A stretch of 64,000 nt of DNA from positions 65,121,660-65,185,659 of the forward strand of contig CAMTDV010000028.1 of NCBI GenBank assembly GCA_947069175.1, written 5' to 3'. This DNA is from Scalesia atractyloides. Taxonomy: Eukaryota; Streptophyta; Magnoliopsida; Asterales; Asteraceae. A program made the translations under genes and the position numbers. The notes below the pieces were generated by a model. The model was given only the letters and a program-made list of their open reading frames with translations. It did no database searches and was not told the origin of the DNA. Of this stretch, positions 23,163 through 35,244 are shown piece after piece; position 1 is the stretch's first letter, and each line of letters opens with the position of its first letter.

Positions 23163-24845
23163 ATCTGCCGCTACATAACTCCAACTTATTTTGATCCATT
23201 ACGAGTCTTGTTCGATTAGGTCGGCCACGATTCGCTTCAATTCAAACATACAACATTTAACCAGAATTCCTTTTCCCTTTACACTACCATAATTCCACTC
23301 TAAACAAATAGGTACAACAATTACATAAATACATACTTCGAAATGAGATTGAGAATCACTTACCTTGTGCTTGCCATGTTCATGCTAGTTTCCTCACTTC
23401 CTCTTGTTCCATTAGTCCTCCATGCTAGTGAAAATTCCTACCCATTCATGCCATCGTATCCAAAACATTGTTACTACACATGTTCATCAACATTAGCATT
23501 CAATCCCAACCCAAACGGTTGCTTGACTTTCGTTAAATAACTACTAGCACGCGTAATACTCGCATTAACAATCAACTTATTCTAAATCCCTACTAATTTC
23601 ATTCACCATCATGTATAGCACATAAATAACCTAACTTGTATCACGTGATCTCTCTACCCTTAAAAATGCATCCAAAAGCCTAGTTGTGCTATTCACACAT
23701 TATTGACTTTCAGAAAGTCAACTATCCTACTTACATACTTTCAACATATGAACATGTATCCATCTAAACATAATCGACCATACTAATGATACCATTTACA
23801 TTTCATAATCATGGTGTAGGACACACACAAGCACATGATCAACTAATACATACACATGTATCGTGAATTCAACACATACTAACATTTTCATGATCCTACA
23901 ATTGTCAACCACATTCAAGGTTGGTAATTTACATAATCTCAACATCATCATTTACTAGTTAGTCCACAAGCTATTCATTTATTACCCATCCATTTCTAAA
24001 TTACCATTAAGCAACTAGAGCGACACATAGTATGCACCACCATTCAAGCATGTAGTACAAGCCACTAATGCATACTTCTACTAATCTTGAACTCAGACAA
24101 AAACCTTCACATGGATTAATTCAAACACACCTTCCTCATATACGCTTTCTAACAATTTCATTATTATCACATTCTATACATAAGTATCACGTTTTTGCAT
24201 ACAACATCACCTTCTAACTTCATCTAGGCATTTCATCAAAACACTTGGTGTGCGTACTACTAACAAAGCATATGGTACAAGCGTTCTTTGCATATTCTTA
24301 CTAGTTCAAGTTATGGATCATCAAAACAATCAACTTAACTCACATGTCTTTCATTCTACATCTAATTTACTCAACAAATACTCAATACATGTAGTTACAT
24401 ACATCAACATTACATAAATTTGTACATAATTCATCATTAAACTTACAACACTCTTACTTCAAGTGGGTTTTTCACTTTTAATCATCAAGATGGCCGAATT
24501 CTAGCATAATTTAAGTTCTACGTGGTGATTCTAACTCATAATCACACCAATTTCACATGAATTCGTGGATTAATTGAAACCCATTTTATACAAGATCATC
24601 AAATCACAAATTTCAATATACCTTATGTAGAGGACACTTAGATGTTTAAGAAACCCATCACATGCATATAAATTCAACCCTAAATGGCTGAATTTCTGGT
24701 TATAGTTGACGGAGTGGTTTTCTCCTTCCTGCTCCATATCTCGACACACACATACTTAAAAATGGGTTTTCCTTTTTCCCCCATGTTTTTAATTAAAACA
24801 TCTTTCAACTTGCCCCCTTTAACCCTTATAGTTTTGTTCATTATT

Positions 24846-27775
24846 TGTAATGCCCCAAAACCCGAATGCTTGACTCGCTAGTATGGTTTCATAAGATATG
24901 GAATGAAAGGTGATAACTAAGCTATTTAACTTAGTTAGAACTATAAGTCTTATAGTAAAATACAAGGATTTGTGGTAAATGTGATTAATGGCAAACTAGA
25001 GGGACTAGAAGTAGCAAGTGGGCAAACTCATTAAAATTCAGACTTTTATAAGTGTGTGTGTGTTCAGTATGTGTGTCGACACACACATGAATAAGAACTA
25101 GGGTTCTTCCCCACAACCCCACAAATTGATGAAATTGAACAAGGATGTGAAGCCAAATCAATGCATGAATGAAGAATCCTTACCATCTCATCCTAATGAA
25201 CATATGGTAAGTTGAAATTTCTGATTTGGTGACTATTCATGAAGTGGGTTAGGATAAATCCATGAAATTGGTTGAAATTAGAATGAACACTGGTTAATGC
25301 TATCATGTGGAAGTTGAATCATGGTTAAATTTTAGTTATAGGATAATTTAGATGGAAACCCATTGCATGAGAGTGAAGATGATGAACATGTAGATGTAAT
25401 ATTGTGATTTTGTGATGCACAAGATGTTATATGATAGATTATGATAGATAAACTTGATGTAGAGATGATGATTATATGATTTTGCTTGAATGTGATGGTT
25501 CATGAGATGAATCGGGAAGAACATGCTTAAAATACTTGTACATTATGCTCAGAAGGTAGTACGTACACCAAGTGTTTGATGAAACGTCTAAATGACAATA
25601 ATATGTGAAATTATATACAAGTAGCGATTGAACATGTATAGAAAGTGATAATGGTATACTTGTTAGTAAAACAAGTTTAGGAGTGTATTTGATAAGTATA
25701 TGTGAAACGTAATTGATGATGTGATTCGGTAAAAGAGTGCTTTAAGGAAGTAGTACCCTATGTTTGAATGGTGGTGTACACCATAAGTTGAATTTGCGAC
25801 TTAACGATAATTAGAAACGGATGTGTATGAAATGTACATAGTGTCATTAATATGGCCTAATATGATGACACGAATATATGAGGTTATGTCGAAAGTTCAT
25901 ATGATAAACGTTGACTTTGAAAGTCAACTGCGCATAAGAAGCATGGTTAGACTTGTTGTGACAATTGTAAGATTATAGAAAGTTATACGGTATGTGATAT
26001 ATCAATATGTGTTATATGTGATGACGTAATGAATAACACGAGTTTGTAAAGATGTGATTTTGAGTATATGCCTTATGCTTGTTAGGAATGACTTATGAAA
26101 GTCAAATGTGAGTTATGCATTTGATACGATCATTAATATGTACAATCGTGTATGCTAACAAGAATGTGATTGTGATGACATGAAAGTATAGGGATCATGT
26201 CAAGATGGATGGAAGCATGGAAGGCTAACGGGTCAAAAGGGAGGCAAGGTAACGGATGTGAATTCGGACGCTAAGGTAAGTGATTTCCGGAATCACTCTT
26301 TAAATACTTTAAGGGAATTGTTTTATTTTAATTGTTAAAGAAGTTTGTGGGAATGTAAGAACAATGGAGGTACCTAGATGGGTTTTATGATATTGGGTTG
26401 ATAATGGTCAACTAAATTGAATGGTGAATGATATAAACTGAATGGGGCAAATCCTAGTAGTAAGCTATCGCTTAAACGACATATTTAAAGTACAATCGAA
26501 CTTGTGCACATGTAGAATTTATTGTTAAAGTGGGACTACGGTAGTATAAAGAGGAACGGGACCTCATTTAGATGCTAAATGTTTAATTTGAAATGAATCG
26601 GAATAGGTATGAACGAACGGGACTCGAAATGGGTCAAATAAGTTGCAGCCCAAAATCAGCAGCAGCTGACCGTAAGCTGCGGTAGCTAACCGTAGCTTAC
26701 GGTAGAGGATTTAATTTTTGGCAGAACGTGGCTACCGTAAGCTACGGTTAGCACCGTAGCTTACGGTAGGGGATTAATTTTTGACAGATCATGGCTACCG
26801 TAAGCTACGGTAGGCAGGCCGTAGCTTAAGGCGGGTTTAGCCAACTATCTAATTATTTGCGTTTCTTGTATCGACTAATTCCGGCTCCAACCCAGTATCC
26901 CGTAAGATGTTTTTAAGGCTAGTAAATGATGACAGACTTGTAAAACTAAAGTACGAATGAAACTACGGGTCTTGATATATGTATAATGATTGTGGTTTCA
27001 TATGTGGGTGCCAATATCTAAATATGTAATTGTATGATTAAAACTCGGATTGAGTAGATGTGTTATAGGCAAGAAAGAATCAACTTAATTACACGTACGA
27101 ATATTGACGAATGGCGAGTATACGATTTAAGTACGGTAATTGTATGTGAACAAGCACACGTGACATGTTTGTACGTATATGGATGTGTGTGAGTGTAAAC
27201 AGGGATTGTAACTATTAAACGTAGATTTGTGATATGTGCTTACGCGAAGTTGGAGGTCTATAATACGCTAAGATTATGTCTTACTAATTGTATTGCTAAT
27301 GAGAATGAAACAGGAATGCAGGTATGTAATGTTGGGCTTTCGAATGTGCGAAGTCCGGTGTAAAGAATAAATTTAGAAGGATATATTTATGGAGTAGTGA
27401 ACATAGTTAGAATGCTATGTAGATATTGATTAACTATATATTCAATTAATTATGTAAGATGTCACCCGTTATTAACGTGTTGGTTATGTATGTGGTGACC
27501 GCAGATTAGTCAGATCAACATTACCACCATGGGGGATATGTGGTCGAAGATCGAGTCAAAGAACAGGGATTGTACGGGAAGAGTGGTCGTATAGCTTGTA
27601 CTATGTATTTCATTTAGCAAGTTAATCAATAAGGAATGTAGTAAATCTTTTCAAGAAAGTGTTTAGTAATTTATAAATGAACCCTTAAGTATGTTATATA
27701 GTTAATAAAGAAAGAATTTTATGGTTCATATTTCCGCTGCGTCGTTTTGGGTTATAATGCGTTTAGAGTGTTACA
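24846..27775 (+). mobile_element. solo LTR (2930 bp), TSD TTATT
   Basis: The LTR begins TGTAATGCCCCAAAACCCG and ends GAGTGTTACA. It is flanked on both sides by TTATT (24841-24845 and 27776-27780), a 5-bp target duplication, which proves a complete insertion with no internal region, hence a solo LTR. It is inserted into a related LTR of the opposite orientation, so the pair forms a large imperfect palindrome around 24846. No gene is inside; weak frames are not coding. A regulatory-looking palindrome cluster lies at 26668-26832. Confidence 0.93.
26668..26832. repeat. hairpin cluster in the nested LTR (17-bp perfect stem)
   Basis: Three ~63-bp units each contain ACCGTAAGCTRCGGT followed by its reverse complement. 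In the middle unit, 26732-26748 pairs perfectly with 26753-26769 (CTACCGTAAGCTACGGT, loop TAGC). The other two pairs are slightly imperfect. Confidence 0.9.
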
Positions 27776-27919
27776 TTATTTTTGTTTAGTCACAAGAAAT
27801 TTATTCCTTATTATTGTACTTATATTTTAACAAAAATTAAATAACTTGGTTATCTCATTTCATACCATAGCACAAGGGATCAAGCTATCGAATAAAAATT
27901 CAAGTTTTGGGGCGTTACA

Positions 27920-29579
27920 ATTCAAGAGTCTATAATTGTTTTTATAAAAGCTGAAAAAGTACAATAAACTTTACAAGTTTTAAAAACTTCTCCTATTAAA
28001 CTACCTTCATATGTTCTAGCAGGAGTTTGATGGAAATTAGAAAGTGAGACTTGTAAGTTCAAAAAATTACATATGCCATATTGCCACATATATTTTTTTT
28101 GTTGACGAATCCGAAACGCTTGAGTACCCTTTTTTTTGAAAAGGTTGATCAATTTGTTTATGTGATTTGAACTCAAGACCTCTAAACCTAGGTGTTTATG
28201 AAGGCTTTGTCTTTGCCAATGAACTCAAGACCTCTAAATCGAGATGTTTATGAAGGCTTTGTCTTTGCCAATGCGACCACCAACCCCATTGGTTATTGCC
28301 AACGATATGTGATGGAGATTGGAGACAAGGCTCAATGTGCAAGGGATTGGGTGGTGGTGAAGATGAGGATTAGAGCAACACGTGTAGCGATGGTGTTGGT
28401 GGCAGAGGATGTTGTAGTTGTCCGTGGTCATCAACAAGGAATGAAAGACTTATCAAAGGGTTTGTAGCCTAATAGTATGAAGGTGTTTGTTAAGGTGTGG
28501 TCCTTCATAAGTGGTGAATGTTCAAGTCTCATTGTGGGTACTATTGGGGTATTTTAGAGTACGTTAGTTGCCGTTCAAAAACAAGAGAAGGGGAGACTTT
28601 AGTGAAGAAAAATAGATGAAGTTGGTTTATATATTTAGGTTTTTTTTCTTTAGAAAAACATATTATTATCTTTCGATAAAAATAAATCACATTTGCTCCA
28701 TTGGGTCTTAGTTTCATCCGTCAACACAAGGGAAAATGGTAAAATAACAAGATTGTTTCTCAAAGGAAGTAATGAAATTAAATGGGAAATTAATTTGATA
28801 GGTTTGTTAAGTTTTCAAAATTACAAAATTAAATGGGAAATTATGAAATTAAAGACATAAATTGGTGTGTGAGTTGATTCACTCAAAGATTCACACGTTT
28901 CAAACTAAAAATATAAAGTGCTTAAATTTGATGAAATTAAGAAAAATAATTAGAGTCTGAAATCAAGGAATTCAGGTCTGACAGCTGGGCCGCAGTTGTT
29001 TGCCATGTTATTCGGCTTGTTGAGACCTTTATTTCGTTTGCACATGGGCATCGTAACTCCAATTGTAACCCAAGTTATGCTTGTTTAAAGTATGAGCCTT
29101 TTCTGCTCGCTCTCTTTTCATCAAGCTGGTCCAGCTAAGAATCTACCAGCTATTGGAGCGCTCCACATCATCAGTGGATGGTGCAAAAATCCCCTCATCT
29201 ATGCTTTTTTTTTTCTGCTCGAGACCCGCTAGAACTTCATAACAACATCCTCTCGAAAACAAAATGAAAAAGAAAATTGGTTCATGCTATCATTCTCACT
29301 TCATCCTGATATATACGATGACGAGTAGCTTGTTAGATGTTGAAAGTTTGAAGTAAAAAAAATTCACCCATCATTCACTTTTTCAGTTATTCTAATGAAA
29401 ACATTACCGAACTTTTAGTGTGAAAGATAAAAAAAAATGTTACAAAAATATTGGTTAAAAACAATATTAACATCTAACGATAAGTGTTTCTTCTTTGAAT
29501 AATACCCGTTCTTTTTTTTTCTTTCTGGAAATTCTTCTGCATCTCATACACCAACACCAGTTCCCCCCTCCCCCTTTCC
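27920..29579. other. spacer with a 52-bp tandem duplication at 28169-28272
   Basis: GAACTCAAGACCTCTAAA starts at 28169 and 28221, each followed by GTTTATGAAGGCTTTGTC. A 91-residue frame at 28192-28467 overlaps the duplication; I recognise no domain in it and do not call it a gene. The rest is AT-rich. The last ~120 bp before 29580 would include the ATP12 5' UTR (pyrimidine-rich, CCCCCTCCCCC at about 29566). Confidence 0.55.
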
Positions 29580-32568
29580 ATGGCGACTGTCATCCTCAAA
29601 AAAACCCTAAATTCCTTAAACCCCAACTCCATTCTCCTCCGATCCCTCTCTTCCACCGCCACTGCCACCTCTTCATCCTTCACCTTCTCCTCCGACCATA
29701 TCAACGAAACCGGCAACCCTAACGGCGATGAAATATACATCAAGGCTCGCAAGCCTGCACCTTCCACATCAGTCACCATGCCGATGTCATTCATGACCGG
29801 ATCAATAGTCGGTAAGAGGTTCTACAAGCAAGTGACAACAAGACCGGCTGATGATGGTGTGGGTTGGTCTGTTATGCTTGATTACCGGACGCTTAAAACC
29901 CCTTCCAAGAGGCCTCTTAAGTGCTCTACTTTGTCTCTTGCTAAAGCTATTGCTGCTGAGTGGGAGTATCAGGTTCATTTTCACCTTTTTTGTTTCAGTT
30001 GGATTGTTTATCCTGTGTTGTTGAATGATCCTAATTTGCTTGATTGGTGTGTTTATTATGCACATATGAGCTATTATTAGATCCACTGTTTTAGTTTTAA
30101 GTGAGAAGTAACTGATTTGACCTACAATGCTAGCCTTAGTTATAAGCTATGTTTTCAAGGCGCATAGGGCTGGCTCGGATCTTAACCACTTAAGAAGCGA
30201 GCGTTATTACACATTGTATAAACTTTTGTTTTAGGGGGTTTAGATATGTTTTAGGCTTGTTTAGGGCTAGTTTCGACTGTTTTAGGTTGATTTCATGTTT
30301 ATTTTGGTTGATTCAATCCTTATTTACGGTTTTTTTAACCATATTTTGCTGGAAGATTCTCTGAACCTGCATTTGAGAGTCCAAAACCGTCCCTTTCAGG
30401 GTGTAGCGCATATGGTGCGCTGGGCTGGGCTTCAGCACACGTGGCTTTTGACAACATAGGTTGCAAGAAAGGGTTAGGTTCAAGTGAAAACCACTAAAAA
30501 CCATAGTTATTAAAAGCCCTCGCATCATGCGCCTAGACACATTTTCCAGGCGAGGTCCATTAACTGCGCTTTTAATTCCTAGGCGCTCGCTTCAGCTCTC
30601 CAGATGCACCTAAATACCGATGTTATCTTTTTTTTATTAGTATTTAGTGCAATATTATTGATCTTCTTCACAATATAAGCTTTGACAATACCGATTGTAG
30701 CAACTTTCTTCCAGATTTCTAATCCAGTTTAGAACTTTAAAACTTCAAGTTTTGGAATTACATTTGACTCTTCATTGTTTTAGAACTTTTAGTACTAATT
30801 AGATGATACTAAATGTTATATAATAGCTTTTGTTTATTTTGTTTGAAGAATAGTATGATTTCAATACATAATCTTTTTTTTTCATTTAACTACGCTTTTT
30901 TCCTCATGCCCTTGCTTTTTTTTGCGCCTTGCACCTAGGTCCCATGCGAGGCCTATGCGCCTTTGATAACTATGCTTAAAAACTTGAAAACCGAGAAAAG
31001 CACTGTCATCAATTAATATTTTTATTTCTTTTTAATTGAAGTGTTAGTATTGTAAAAAAATAAATATATAAATAACATATGTAGCTTGTGAAGGTAATCA
31101 AGGTACTCATATGTAGGTTGTGAAAGTACATATATGCATCTCATACAAAGTATATATATATAGTATACGAACTACATATATGTATCTCATTGACTACATG
31201 TTTTTTTTTGTTTTCTTAAAGATCAATAACATATAAAAAGAACACAAAATAAAATATTATTGGTTGATAGCGGTTTTCTCGTGGTTTTCAAGTATCTTTT
31301 AACTTTTCTTATAATGCCTCCTCAGCTCCTGTTAGTTACATTTAGTTGTTGTTTTGTTGATTGTAGCTTACAGACGGAATCCGACCATTTACAATGCCTC
31401 TAATGAAACTTGCATGTACTGCTTTGGAGAGAGTTCCCCTCACCAGACCGAAAATAATCGAAAATTTAATGGCAAGGTTTAATCAAGATTTGGTCTTTTG
31501 TCGTGCCCCGGATGATAACGTTCTGACAAGTGGCGTCCATGGTAAGCAATACATTACATAAACTCTATTGAGTTCTTCGTTTTCAGTTTTCATAATTATG
31601 TTTGAATTTGTAGAGCTGCAAGTGAAGAAAATTGATCCTCTGCTTAAATGGGTCGAATCAGAGTTTGGTTTTAAGCCCGTTGTATATTCCAGCTTTTTCG
31701 GGGGGAAGCAGGAGGATGGCCTTGTAAAGGCTGTAGAAAACGTTCTTAGGAATACAAATGATAATGAACTGGCGGCCATTGATGCACTTGCTTCTGCGTC
31801 GCACTCGTTGATAATTTCAATTGCGATATTCCGTGGGAGACTACAGATTCAGGAAGCGATTGAATTGATTAGGCTTGAAGAAGATATGCAGGCCCGTGTT
31901 TTCTTTTTCTTTTTTTTTCTTTTGTTTATAAAATGCCATTTTCGTCCCTGAGGTTTGGCCACTTTTGCGACGTTTGTTCAAAGGTTTGTTTTTTCGCAAC
32001 TGGATCCAAAAGGTTTGAAATTTTGCCATTCTCATCCAGCTTGTTAACTGCATTCATTTTTCTCCGTTAAGTGATGGATATTTTCGTACATAAATTGAAA
32101 AAGACCAAATTTCCCTATTAAGTAAATACTTGTACATTATGCTAAATGCTTGTACATAAAGTGAAAAAGACCGAATTGCCCTTTAAGTTAACATAAAATA
32201 CGGAAATACCCCAGAATTAACGGAGAAAAATGGATGGAGTTAACGAGCTAGATGAAAATGGCAAGATTTAAAACCTCTTGGACCCAGATGCGGAAAAAAA
32301 AACCTTTGGACAAAAGTCGCAAAAACTAGCGAAACCTCAGGGACGGAAATGGCATTTTACTCTCTTTATTTTTTAAAACTTGCTGACATTGTGTACCTGT
32401 TTGACCCGTTACAAATAAAACTTTAAGCTGATCTATTTTATATTGAAAATTCGTTTTCAGGTGGAAAAGTGGGGTCTGGTAGAAGGCGGTCATGATCTTG
32501 ATGTTGCAGATCTTAAAGTGCAAATATCATCTGCTGCGGTTTTTCTCGGACTCACAAAAAAGTTTTGA
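29580..32568 (+). CDS. ATP12: ATP12-type mitochondrial F1-ATPase assembly factor, 4 exons
   Basis: Exons: 29580-29972, 31367-31541, 31614-31891, 32461-32568, joined in phase to 317 residues. The N-terminus (MATVILKKTLNSLNPNSILL, then RSLSSTATATSSS) is a typical Ser/Arg-rich mitochondrial presequence. The chaperone domain shows RFYKQVTTRPADDGVGWSVM, LDYRTLKTPSKRPL, AKAIAAEWEYQ, IRPFTMPLMKLACTALERV, WVESEFGFKPVV, and the most conserved block AIDALASASHSLIISIAI followed by LEEDMQ|VEKWGLVEGGHDLD. ATP12 binds the F1 alpha subunit before assembly with beta. Length is normal for plants. Intron 1 (1.4 kb) is AT-rich. The exon 3 donor must be CAG|GCCCGT, a poor GC-type site, with a MITE starting 37 nt downstream; the insertion may have disturbed the original donor. 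Confidence 0.93.
31929..32359. mobile_element. MITE, second copy of the foldback family, in intron 3 of ATP12
   Basis: Left end TAAAATGCCATTTTCGTCCC followed by TGAGGTTTGGCCAC; the right end is its reverse complement (GGACGGAAATGGCATTTTA). It shares CCAAAGGTTTGTTTTTTCGC and GTTAACTGCATTCATTTT with the copy at 18411-18808. The centre has a partial duplication of ATACTTGTACATTATGCTAA / ATGCTTGTACATAAAGTGAA. Confidence 0.85.
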
Positions 32569-32967
32569 AGTGGTGTGTAAAATTACCATTTTGCCATTGG
32601 CTCGGCTTTATCAGCGTTGTTTTGCCATTATCATTCCTTCATAGGTGTTAAAGTTGAAACTAAGCATAAGCTAATAAGAGATAAAACAATCGTATCATCT
32701 GTTACACTTTTATAGCCTCGGTTTCGGTCTTTACAGTTTTGGTTTGTTAGAATATGTTTTCTGTATGCATTAAAATTTTGGAACAATAGCAACATTGCTA
32801 AAATATAATAACCTAATTTCTCATGCCCCCTGTTCTGTGTGATCTCACTTTACAATCTCTCTAGCGGCGCATTGGTTCTATCTGCATCAACACAATGAAT
32901 AGGTTCTTGATTGAAAACATGAGTACATCGAAAGTTTTGGTTTTATTTTAGAAGTTTATACCATAGT

Positions 32968-33266
32968 TTAAGGTTCTTCATCTTCACAACATTGGGTGCA
33001 AATTGGTGGTTGTTTCTTGATGTCACAGTAGCAACAAGAGACATCACAGTTACTGCTGCATCCTATCAAAACATTTTATTTTCAGCTCAGTACTGCCTTT
33101 TCATCTTTCTTAAATAAAATATATTTGAAATTTAAACATCACCTGTGACAATAAAGTAGTCTAATGGTTGGATTTGTTGAGGATTGATGAGAAATGGTGA
33201 ATCTGTTCTTGCTCCAACTTGAAACCAGACAAAGAACCAAACCAATGCTAGTGGTGTCAACTTCAT
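32968..33266 (-). CDS. small secreted cysteine-rich peptide (72 aa), two exons
   Basis: Exon 1 is 33143-33266, exon 2 is 32968-33062; the intron has GT-AG ends and the phase fits. The first 19 residues (MKLTPLALVWFFVWFQVGA) form a signal peptide, then a linker TDSPFLINPQQIQPLDYFIV, then an exon 2 domain with eight cysteines in 25 residues: pattern C-x3-C-x3-CC-x-C-x8-C-x2-CC, with YCDIKKQPPICTQCC, and an acidic tail EDEEP. The C-x8-C loop containing PP resembles, with one extra residue, the reactive loop of Bowman-Birk protease inhibitors (C-x7-C with PP). A TATA-like TTTTTATATAC lies about 70 bp upstream on this strand (33332-33342). Function is unknown; a secreted inhibitor or signalling peptide is possible. 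Confidence 0.6.
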
Positions 33267-33330
33267 GGCTTTGTTGAGAGCAAACTTAGCATGCATTTCA
33301 TGAAAAGATTTTGAGTTTTGGTGTCTTAAG

Positions 33331-33344
33331 AGTATATAAAAAGT
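33331..33344 (-). promoter_or_regulatory. TATA box of the cysteine-rich peptide gene
   Basis: On the minus strand the sequence reads TTTTTATATACTC, about 70 bp before the start codon at 33266. It is the only good TATA motif in the right place and supports this gene as real. Confidence 0.5.
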
Positions 33345-34687
33345 TTTGTTGGGTTTGCAGTTGGGAGTTAGGAGTGAGAAGAATCTATAACTTAAAGGAC
33401 ATGATTGCCCTATACTATCCCACTTGTCTTTAGTATAAGCCTAAGTTGCAATGCCAACACCATGATTCCAATACACATGCAATTTACAGTTCTGTTAAGA
33501 AATCATCCAAACAGTAACATTTTATGTATTATTAAGCGCGCACGCCCAAACACTCACAGATATGCATATGCAGACACGGCTATCCACTTTTCGTTAATAC
33601 ATAAATTAATTACAAGTTCTAAATTCAAAGTCGTATGGCTGTGATACTACAAGTTCTAAGATTCAATAACTGCATCTAGACGTGTAATCATCATGACTGT
33701 ACGTTATCCACACGCATGAAAAACGAATTCACGAGAATAAAAGTAATAATCTAGTTGATTGTGTAACCAGCTGATATTGATCAAGACTTTCTTGACACGA
33801 ACAGTGAAGACTTTACCTGCTAACACCATTAGGTTGATCCTTTGTGTGAATTCAACAATAAAAGTTTCACTAAATTCATTAGTTTCTATATGACTATCTT
33901 TTCATATGGTTTTGTTTATAGGGTGGTCCTGCCTTTAATAACTTTTCAGCTGGTTCCTTTGCCAACATGCTGAACATGGGTAGCATTTCTACAATAAGAG
34001 ATTAGAAAACAAAAAAAAAAAAAATTCAAAGATGGTCCTATGAATTGACACAATAAAGTATTTTGATTAAGTACATAGTCTTATTGACTTGGTATTAAAT
34101 TTGAAGTCTTTATCTTTTTCCCTAAGGCTCTTTATAGACTTCCCGGATCTTTATAATCTGATGTATATGTAAAAGAAAAATATTTGTCTAACGAGCGAAT
34201 AACAAATAGTAGTGGTAGCAAGAATGCAAAAAAATAATAACACGACAACTATAGTATTAGAATCAAAGCCAGTAATAGTCTCAGGTATCGTTATGCTTTA
34301 TTAAGTCCAGATTGTAATAATAGTTAAACTTGTCGACACGTCAATTTGTAACTTGTAAACATAAACTTGTCAACATTTAAACACATAGAGCTTGTAATAC
34401 TCGCAAACTTTCAACAATGAAATTCTGTACATATTTTAATTCAGAAAACTTGCAAAATATGTAAAACAAAATGGTTAAGCCAACAAAATGTGAAAAGTGC
34501 ACAATCGACACCCTCGGTGTAAAACAAAATATACAAAACGGGTGAGACAATATATACATCTCAGAACGAATATATGATATGATAAACATCAAGTCAAACT
34601 TAAACTAGTTATAACTTATAACACTATGCGTTTGAGGATACGAATATGCAGTTTTGTAACGGACGTACGGAGGTTATATACTGATGA
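33345..34687. other. AT-rich spacer, no gene seen
   Basis: No convincing exon, repeat boundary or element end was found in this stretch. Confidence 0.5.
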
Positions 34688-34763
34688 ACTTCTTAATCGG
34701 CTCTCATATTGGAAAGCAACACTTTTGATTAGTGGGAGAATAACGCTTGTAACGTATGCAGTT
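34688..34763 (+). pseudogene. LINE reverse-transcriptase relic
   Basis: The plus-strand frame reads LLNRLSYWKATLLISGRITLV, which matches the conserved plant LINE stretch usually written L-x-x-W-K-x-x-L-S-x-G-G-R-x-T-L. Only about 25 codons remain. The following frame to 35000 ends in a hydrophobic VVMTFIVMLIFFVAVKL segment whose origin I do not know. Confidence 0.55.
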
Positions 34764-35244
34764 TAATAGCTTGCGAATTTGTTTCTTTCTTTATATAAAG
34801 CACCATTAAATTAAGTAAAAACTTGCAATCTATTTTGTATAACTTTTTAGGAAATTTAAAGAAAAGTAAGGTGGCCCTATTGAAAACGCCAGCGAAAGTA
34901 AAGATCCCAATATATATGACACGGATAAAACATCTGAGAGTTGGGGTGGTTATGACGTTTATAGTAATGTTGATCTTTTTTGTTGCCGTCAAGTTGTAAT
35001 CCATTAGAATTTCCTTCGGTTATTGGAATTTAAGTCTGAAATTCAGACTGAATGACTTCTAACTAAAAATTCCATTGAAAAAATACTAAATGACGATGAT
35101 CTTGCCGATTTTGTTTTCCATTTTAAGGTAATTTTTCAATCGCACCTTGATCTAGGTTACGCATGCTGTTTGCTGAGTAGTTTAGTGTTCTTATATGCAT
35201 GATGATGAGACTGCTTTGTACCTAGGGTTTGTTGCATGATTTTG

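Larger units (their letters stand above)
22033..27919 (-). mobile_element. solo LTR, minus orientation, split by a nested solo LTR
   Basis: Read on the minus strand the LTR starts at 27919 with TGTAACGCCCCAAAACTTG, runs to 27776, is interrupted by 24846-27775, resumes at 24845 and ends at 22033 with GGGTCTTACA. Its first 140 bp align with the start of the nested LTR (GATAACYAAGYTATTTAA). Total length without the insert is about 2.95 kb. The termini carry the short inverted repeat TGTAA/TTACA. The 5-bp flanks (GTTTA and ATTCA) do not match, so the target duplication is lost or the ends are slightly misplaced. No primer binding site or coding sequence is attached. Confidence 0.8.

Noticed and set aside
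22388..23540. Several 60-72-codon frames on both strands
   Set aside because: All lie inside the minus-strand solo LTR and lack any protein signature.
24846..27775. Large DNA transposon with long terminal inverted repeats (22033-27919)
   Set aside because: The inverted symmetry is explained by two LTR copies in opposite orientation; the inner one has its own TTATT duplication.
28192..28467. 91-codon frame as a gene
   Set aside because: It begins in a 52-bp tandem duplication, has no recognisable domain, splice structure or promoter.
34860..35000. Plus-strand exon with a C-terminal membrane segment and a KTPAKV word like the TPX2-array motif
   Set aside because: The resemblance is a few residues only, no splice acceptor or upstream exon fits, and it follows a LINE relic.
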